Positions 57,235 through 64,000 of a stretch of DNA of 64,000 nt are shown piece after piece; the stretch's first letter is position 1, and every line of letters begins with the position of its first letter. This DNA is from Hofstenia miamia. Its lineage: Eukaryota > Xenacoelomorpha > Acoela. Below the pieces are notes generated by a model. The model was not told the origin of the DNA and did not search any database. It saw only the letters and a list, made by a program, of their open reading frames with translations. The stretch lies in the NCBI GenBank assembly GCA_004352715.1, contig SCFE01000032.1, forward strand, positions 463,978 through 527,977, given 5' to 3'. Both the position numbers and the translations under genes were made by a program.

Positions 57235-58531
57235 TATAACTTATAATAGAAACATGGTGGAAATTTTTGAAATCATTGATAAAAAACAAAGCTATCTATG
57301 AATTTCCTTCTTTTTGTTTTAATTAATTAATATTTATATATTATCCAGGAATCATTGCATACAAAAATTATGAGTAGAGAAAATACTTCTAATAAATATT
57401 GCTTTAGGACCACTGTCCACTGTGAGCTTTATAAACACCAAAAATATGGTAATTCATTAATTTATTACTACATCTTACAGCTTTTAAGGGCAAATTTTAG
57501 GAATCAACGCACTCATGTTCCAAGTACAAAATTTTATGAATAGATTAATTGAAACAAAATTCTTGTAATGTATAAAATTCTAGGAATAAATTTTCAGTTA
57601 TAAGTTAATTGGCACATTATAAACGTGAAAGAATTTCGTTTTTTTAGAATACTTACTGAATAAAATCCGGGCGCTATACCGAAACTGCGGTATTTTGTCT
57701 AAAAATTGTTCGAAATGTTTTCATGGATGTTTGTAAATCTGTAGGAAAACAGTGTAAGCACTCAAGTTCTAAGATATTGCATTTTGGTAAAAAGAATGCT
57801 ATTACAATAAGAGTGTGGCTGTGGCTACTGCGTGAGCAGTTGGTATGCCGGCCAAAACTTTGGTGAAAACTGTAAATTTATATGATTTGGAAACGTGCTG
57901 TATTCAAACGTTTTTGTTTTAAGTCATACTGATGCCAATCCGATACCGGGGCAATTTTAGTGATATCAAACCAAACTGAACAGACTCTAAAATTTTAATC
58001 AATTTCAGCAAACTAAGAAAAAATTTATGTTCTTTAAAAAAAGCAAATAGTAAAGTTATAAATATACATTACTAAGCAAAATAAACTACCCCGAAAACCC
58101 ACTGGTTCAATAGTAGCGTCTATACACTTATCAGGAACAATCCACCAACCACATGTATATATCAAAATTTTAAAAAATGTATTAATCATGAAAATGCATT
58201 TAAGTTCGAGAGAATAATACCATAGACAGCTTGTTAACTAAAACAGTTATTATATTTAATCAACTCGATACATAGCAAATCAACAGCCATTGCTATAAAG
58301 CATACTAAAGCAGAAATGGCGGATTGAAGTGAGGTATCTGAGAAAGACAAAAAGTATTAAAACAATAACAAAGCATTTCAATTCCATCAAAGAGTGCTTA
58401 GCTAACAGCTGAAAATGTAAATAATGTATTCGTTTTCGAGTCTATTTTGCTAAAGTTGCATAATGTATGAATGTATTGTTTCTGCTTGAGGGTGAGAAGG
58501 AAGCCTTGAAATTCACACTACTTCTGAAAAA

Positions 58532-58536
<5 letters not shown>
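57235..58536. other. No supported gene
   Basis: AT-rich. On the - strand 57698-57657 is a 42-base open stretch between a good acceptor (ATTTTTAG) and donor (GTAAGT) that could be a small exon (KYRSFGIAPGFYS), but its phase does not join the tektin exon at 54885 directly. Confidence 0.35.

Positions 58537-58576
<40 letters not shown>
58537..58576. repeat. (TA)n microsatellite
   Basis: TA run before the Penelope fragment. Confidence 0.9.
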
Positions 58577-58578
<2 letters not shown>

Positions 58579-58609
58579 ACAAACAATAGTTCAAAATGGT
58601 TATGTAAAC

Positions 58610-58793
58610 GATTTACCACTTGAACTATTTAAGTTGTTTCATGGTCTACCAAAAATTCACAAAATAACAAACATTCACCATTTGGACTCCCTTTGTAAAT
58701 GATTAAATCAAACATCCCTAAATCTATCCCGACAAATTATAATATAAATGATACATTTGACTTCTTAGACCAACTCAGGGAAAATTTTGACGG
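58610..58793 (+). pseudogene. Penelope-like element fragment (RT start)
   Basis: LFHGLPKIHKI is the 'GLPKIHK' motif of Penelope-like reverse transcriptases. After a stop and frameshift NINDTFDFLDQLRENFDG matches the segment before the 'SFDV.SLFTN' block, which would fall into the gap that starts at 58794. Probably a different copy from the one at 29849. Confidence 0.6.
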
Positions 58794-59793
58794 NNNNNNN
58801 NNNNNNNNNNNNNNNNNNNNNNNNNNNNNNNNNNNNNNNNNNNNNNNNNNNNNNNNNNNNNNNNNNNNNNNNNNNNNNNNNNNNNNNNNNNNNNNNNNNN
58901 NNNNNNNNNNNNNNNNNNNNNNNNNNNNNNNNNNNNNNNNNNNNNNNNNNNNNNNNNNNNNNNNNNNNNNNNNNNNNNNNNNNNNNNNNNNNNNNNNNNN
59001 NNNNNNNNNNNNNNNNNNNNNNNNNNNNNNNNNNNNNNNNNNNNNNNNNNNNNNNNNNNNNNNNNNNNNNNNNNNNNNNNNNNNNNNNNNNNNNNNNNNN
59101 NNNNNNNNNNNNNNNNNNNNNNNNNNNNNNNNNNNNNNNNNNNNNNNNNNNNNNNNNNNNNNNNNNNNNNNNNNNNNNNNNNNNNNNNNNNNNNNNNNNN
59201 NNNNNNNNNNNNNNNNNNNNNNNNNNNNNNNNNNNNNNNNNNNNNNNNNNNNNNNNNNNNNNNNNNNNNNNNNNNNNNNNNNNNNNNNNNNNNNNNNNNN
59301 NNNNNNNNNNNNNNNNNNNNNNNNNNNNNNNNNNNNNNNNNNNNNNNNNNNNNNNNNNNNNNNNNNNNNNNNNNNNNNNNNNNNNNNNNNNNNNNNNNNN
59401 NNNNNNNNNNNNNNNNNNNNNNNNNNNNNNNNNNNNNNNNNNNNNNNNNNNNNNNNNNNNNNNNNNNNNNNNNNNNNNNNNNNNNNNNNNNNNNNNNNNN
59501 NNNNNNNNNNNNNNNNNNNNNNNNNNNNNNNNNNNNNNNNNNNNNNNNNNNNNNNNNNNNNNNNNNNNNNNNNNNNNNNNNNNNNNNNNNNNNNNNNNNN
59601 NNNNNNNNNNNNNNNNNNNNNNNNNNNNNNNNNNNNNNNNNNNNNNNNNNNNNNNNNNNNNNNNNNNNNNNNNNNNNNNNNNNNNNNNNNNNNNNNNNNN
59701 NNNNNNNNNNNNNNNNNNNNNNNNNNNNNNNNNNNNNNNNNNNNNNNNNNNNNNNNNNNNNNNNNNNNNNNNNNNNNNNNNNNNNNNNNNNNN
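58794..59793. other. Assembly gap (1000 N)
   Basis: The round length of exactly 1000 suggests an estimated gap size. Confidence 0.99.
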
Positions 59794-59978
59794 ACAATCT
59801 TAGAAAACACTGAGCTTGTCTTTATTAGAAAGTGTTATAATATATACTATTATTGAATTTAAATTTTGCATGTCCTAATCTCAAAGATGCATATGAAACA
59901 ATCTTAGAAAACACTGAGCTTGTCTTTATTAGAAAGTGTTATAATATATACTATTATTGAATTTAAATTTTGCATGTC
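59794..59978. repeat. 81-bp direct repeat beside the gap
   Basis: 59794-59874 and 59898-59978 are near-identical with a 104-bp period. They may be a short tandem repeat or a gap-edge artefact. Confidence 0.7.
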
Positions 59979-60097
59979 ATAACATCAAAACATGGAAAGA
60001 TTTGATCCATTGGCGCCTCACTTAAACACAGAAAAAGTTTATAGAACAATATAATAAAAACTAGATTTGTGCCAAGCATTGGGGAAATTTTAATTAA

Positions 60098-60349
60098 ATG
60101 CATAATACTGATGATCATGATGATGATGATTATGATTATATGTTCGCTAAGCTTACAATAATACACGAAAGCGTCATGCATGCTATAAACGAACCTTTGT
60201 TTGATACATACGGTTTCGATGCATCTATCAATATTTTGGAGTATAATGAGTTTAGGTCGATGAAAGAGAACAACATATTTGATTGTTTTCCATATTCCAT
60301 GAGTCAGAATTTTGAAAAAGGGAAGAAAATGTTTGTGCATGAGCTTTGA
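60098..60349 (+). CDS. Unidentified ORF, 83 aa, acidic N-terminus
   Basis: The frame starts MHNTDDHDDDDYDYMFAKL and runs to FEKGKKMFVHEL. Its base composition is less AT-rich than the flanks and its residues are well mixed, so it may be real coding sequence, either a small protein or the terminal exon of a gene. No signal peptide, membrane segment or known motif is visible. No TATA box or splice site stands out near the ATG. I do not recognise the family; the frame on the opposite strand is taken as a shadow. Confidence 0.3.
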   Translation: MHNTDDHDDDDYDYMFAKLTIIHESVMHAINEPLFDTYGFDASINILEYNEFRSMKENNIFDCFPYSMSQNFEKGKKMFVHEL

Positions 60350-61380
60350 GAAAAAAAGGTGTTAATGCAAAACGTGAAAACCAACGTTCATGTGAAGTAG
60401 ATCTCCCTGATAACAATGGAAACATTGAGTTTATTCATCAGATAATTATGAATTTAACTTTTATTTGAATATTGGATGTTATATAATGTCATAATTACAA
60501 TTACAGATTTTTATTATAATGTACATTTTTTGCTCTTATACCAGAGTGTGTAGGAGATTGTTTTCTATGAAAAAATGAGGTTCTTGACGTAAATTGAATA
60601 ATTCTATGCTGAAAATCAACGATATGATGTTAATGCCTGTGTTTTTGCACTTTGATAACGATTTTGCTCAATTCTAAAAAATGTATATTTGTACGTTTTT
60701 ATACTTTTTCAAAGGTCAAAATCTCCTTATATGTCTGAAAAGGCATGTTTTACAAAGAAATATTGCTTATTATTTATGTATCCATACAAAGTTTAATTTT
60801 TATGGAACATGCGTTTCCAATATGCTTCTCAAGTATGGCATCCTTCCGATAACTGAAATGTGGAAATTTTTTCAAAACCATTAAATATAATCCATTCAAA
60901 CGTGTCTTTATCGCAGAGGATCTTTTTTTATTCAAATGAAGTTTCATAACATATCTGATTTTAAAGCGATTTGAATATTAAGGTAGCAACTGCAAAGAGA
61001 ATTTTTACAGCCTTGGCATACAAATATTATCATTCTCTAGATAATCAATAGCTCCATGTGGCAATGCATTTAGTTTTTAGATCGGGTCAATAAACTCTTT
61101 AGCAATCGATTTTACTCAGACCAAATCATGCAATGCACATGCATTTGTTATAATTACGTCTTTCTTATAAATTCCTTAGCTTATATATATATATATATAT
61201 ATTAACAGATTATATAGATCAAAAACACGACTTTAAGTGAAATTGGCGGAAATATTTCTAGTAAATAAATGCAAATTTCTACAATATTTTACAATGTTAT
61301 ATGATATCTAGGGACAATTATATTGATAATATTTATGTTTCTTTTAGCTAATGCAATCCCTAATTGATGTTCTAACTATA
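60350..61380. other. No recognisable feature
   Basis: AT-rich; contains a TA run at 61181-61201. Confidence 0.4.
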
Positions 61381-61910
61381 GCGCTAACCCTAATTGGTGT
61401 CAGGTTCAGGCTGAGGGATTGTTATTTCTTAAATTACAATTTATTATTTTCAAATATGCATTTTTAATAATTATCAAATGCTTTTGAGCTGAAATCTTCT
61501 GCAAGTTTCATGCAGGACATTTCTAATTGAAATTGATATTTATTGCAATATCGTTAAAATGCGCTTTCAGGCTGAATATTCTTAATAAAAATTTTCTAAA
61601 ATATGTGCAAATTGTAGGATCTCACTAATATTTCAATATTGCTGTAATGCCAAGTTCAAACTAAGCATATTTATTGAAGCGAATTTTAGGATTTGGCTTT
61701 TTATACAATTTTGTGGTAGTGTCGGATTTCGGCTGAACATTTCTTAATTGAAATCTTCTAAGATATAGATGAATGTAGGATCATCTCTTATATAAATATT
61801 ACTCTAATACCAAGATTCATGGTTGAACATTTTAATTGAATTTTTCTATAACATAGGCGAAGTGTAGGATCTGGTTAATGTTTCAATATTTTTTCTAATG
61901 TATTGTGATA
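61380..61910. repeat. Degenerate tandem repeat, period about 90 bp
   Basis: Units recur with the order GGCTGAA(T/C)ATT - CTTAAT - TTCTA - GTAGGATC - AATATT - TAATGCCAA or similar (clearest at 61570-61672, 61732-61814 and 61816-61905). Strongly diverged. Just downstream, GAGAAATTTCT occurs twice (about 61945 and 62023) in a similar context. Confidence 0.45.
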
Positions 61911-64000
61911 TATATGGTAAAAAACCACGAAGACCCTTAGTGCCGAGAAATTTCTCAATTATAGCATAAAATAAAATGTAGAGTAATATATGTGGTGACA
62001 CCCACGATGCAACATTTGGGGCGAGAAATTTCTTTATTATAATACAAACTGAATGTAGCTTCAATACTTTCAGAGCAATAGCAAGTCAGTTATTTTTAAT
62101 GAACTTCTAATATTGATTTTTAAAAGGCATTTTCCTAATTTTAGTTTACCAAAACCATTAAGAAATCTGCGCACATGCATTACAAAAAAGTTGAAAATCC
62201 CTTATGTTTCTATCACCTTCTAATAGTAATTTTTAAAGGAATTTCCCCTATTTTCAATTTGGCGAAACTCTATTTACAAATGTGCACACATACATTAGCA
62301 GAAAACAATTGCGTTTCCCATAGACATTTACTCAGTAGAATGCTTCACAGCACAATTATATGTAATTTTGAATTTTAATTCTCTAAGATGGTCTTTAAAA
62401 CATGTTTCTATGACCATATTCACTAAGAAATCCTTGTTCAAACTAGAATTCGACTTTCCATATATAAGCGCTTTATAAAACAAATATCTCGATTTTCATT
62501 CTTACATATCAAAATTCGGAATGCCAAGGAGCGAGGGATCCGCCCACACCCCAGTCAAGATATATTCACTTTTAAAACTTATTTCTACTTCCAACGTCAG
62601 ACATTTCATCTGCTTTTACTCCATTCATTGAGAAACTAAAACTACAAAAACTACATTCCACTCTTATCTCTCCACATTTATCTCGAATATATTATTCCAA
62701 TTTCAACGCCTTTCACCATGTATAATAAGAATTGTTTTGCCTGCGACTTCTATCAACAGACAATGTCATTATTGCTTGACTTCAAATTATTTCAAATTTC
62801 AAAATACAACAACTTTCTTTGCGGATCCATAACTGACTCCCTATATTAAAATGTTTAGTACTATAGACCAATATGGGATGGGATGAGCCGCACACATTTG
62901 TATAACAAATATACTTAATAGTAGCTGTAGTAGCATTCTATGCCCAAAAACCGCATTATTATATATTGTTTTAGTTTTATATTTAACTCTGGATTTAATC
63001 TAAAAATTTAAAGAAAACAGATTTTATTTCAAGATGTCACTTATAGTACAAATATAAACAAAAAGTGAGACAATATCTTTCTCGCAGCGTAGACAATGTG
63101 CATGACGTGAATCATCTGCGAGACCATATCCAAGAATAATTCCAAATGCGGCCTTGCTTCTAAGTATAATTATGTGAAAAAGCGAAAGTTATGTGATATA
63201 TTTGTTGTAAGGCTGTGCAGAAAATAAATAGAAACAGTTTACCATAATATAGGTACCAATGTTTTTTCGTTTTGTTACACTTTCTTTAAGCGTTTTTTGG
63301 AAACATTATTTAAAATACATTGCATTCTACATACCCATACCGATTCTGTCTTACACCCAACCCATTCGAAATCAGGAGCAAGGCAGCCCGATGGCATTAC
63401 GGATACTAGTTAGACAGGCTGTGGGAATGTTTCTTCGATCTCTTTCCACAGAAAAAGATTTGCTTTCCCATACGCAATCATATATTTATTTCCACAGCTA
63501 TTTTTTCAAGTCTCACACGTGGATTATTCATGAAATTCTAGAGAAATAACTAAATACTAATAAGTACATAAACGAAAACACTCTATATAATCACTGTATT
63601 AAAATTCTATAAAATCAGTTTGTGAAATCACAATTACCACTCGACTTCATATGAACAAATATCTTCCCATATGTTACATGCAACATCAGAAAATGTGAGA
63701 AATAAAGGCATTCTTTTCCCAATCCCTCATGTGGAAACATCAATTCCTATTTCCACGGTTAGTCTGGTACTGGCTTAGCATATTAAACCACCGCACTGAT
63801 GCATGGTGATAGGACGCAACTAATTTAAATCAAAATTCGTTCAGTTCTTTGAAATTGGAGCCTAACGAGGTCTAAAAGAGTTAATTTAGCTATTATAATA
63901 TTTATAAAGATTTAGTTAAGGACAGGGTGATCCGCGACCCGACTCAATATAAGAAAAATTACTTGCAAATACTCTCAAAATTATCAATATAAGCAATACA
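61911..64000. other. No supported gene
   Basis: AT-rich with a pyrimidine-rich stretch near 62560-62730. The longest open frame (63259-63549, +) has no recognisable motif and I do not call it. Confidence 0.4.

Noticed and set aside
58699-59856. Open frames across the 1000-N gap
   Set aside because: They exist only because N codons are not stops; only the left 31 codons are sequence, and these belong to a Penelope fragment.
59963-60340. 125-codon - strand frame
   Set aside because: Low-complexity Ile runs arise from the complement of the (GAT)n stretch; the + strand frame has the better composition.
63259-63549. 96-codon + strand frame at the right edge
   Set aside because: No recognisable motif, no splice or promoter signal; length is within chance for this composition when alternative starts are allowed.
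1-64000. CRISPR arrays, operons, ribosome binding sites
   Set aside because: Nothing of the kind is present; the sequence has introns, LINEs and poly(A) signals of an animal genome.

Overview
The window is AT-rich nuclear DNA from an animal, most likely an arthropod or another invertebrate. The evidence is GT-AG introns, a tektin gene, two desaturase introns of about 2 and 4 kb, and a dense mix of non-LTR retrotransposons (APE-type and restriction-like-endonuclease type), a Penelope-like element, Tc1/mariner elements, hAT elements and MITEs. The species cannot be named from the sequence alone.

Three host genes can be supported. (1) A three-exon membrane fatty acid desaturase on the + strand (exons 35147-35288, 37286-37771, 41713-42059) joins in phase to a 324-residue protein with all histidine boxes. 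(2) The C-terminal half of a tektin lies on the - strand (exons 54885-54663, 54182-54028, 50525-50309). (3) A small intronless gene at 14524-14715 has a TATA box and poly(A) signal and encodes a 63-residue, probably secreted peptide.

Layout: 1-6.4 kb is decayed LINEs, including one nearly intact reverse transcriptase (3602-5204) and an ORF1-like SGNH/esterase relic. 6.5-12.2 kb holds a hAT end, an unclassified repeat protein, an APE LINE 5' piece and a scrambled cluster of RLE-type LINE pieces. 12.2-21.7 kb is mostly non-coding, with the peptide gene and a deletion-derived DDE element. 21.7-23.5 kb is a mariner-like element. 23.6-28.6 kb is empty. 28.6-34.5 kb has a MITE, a Penelope relic, a Tc1 inside a Tc1, and a long-TIR element. 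35.1-42.1 kb is the desaturase gene, with palindromes, a LINE and a second MITE in its introns. 44.2-47.8 kb has LINE copies on the - strand and a hAT element. 49.5-57.2 kb is the tektin region, with an assembly duplication and a Tc1 of IR/DR type. 58.6-64 kb has a Penelope fragment, a 1-kb gap, one unidentified ORF and degenerate tandem repeats.

Several single-N junctions sit beside exact copies of nearby sequence and look like assembly joins, not biology; one duplicates the last tektin exon. The most unusual signals are two very short palindromes (37 and 23 bp), each flanked by a perfect 8-bp direct repeat, and a desaturase that resembles bacterial families but carries introns.
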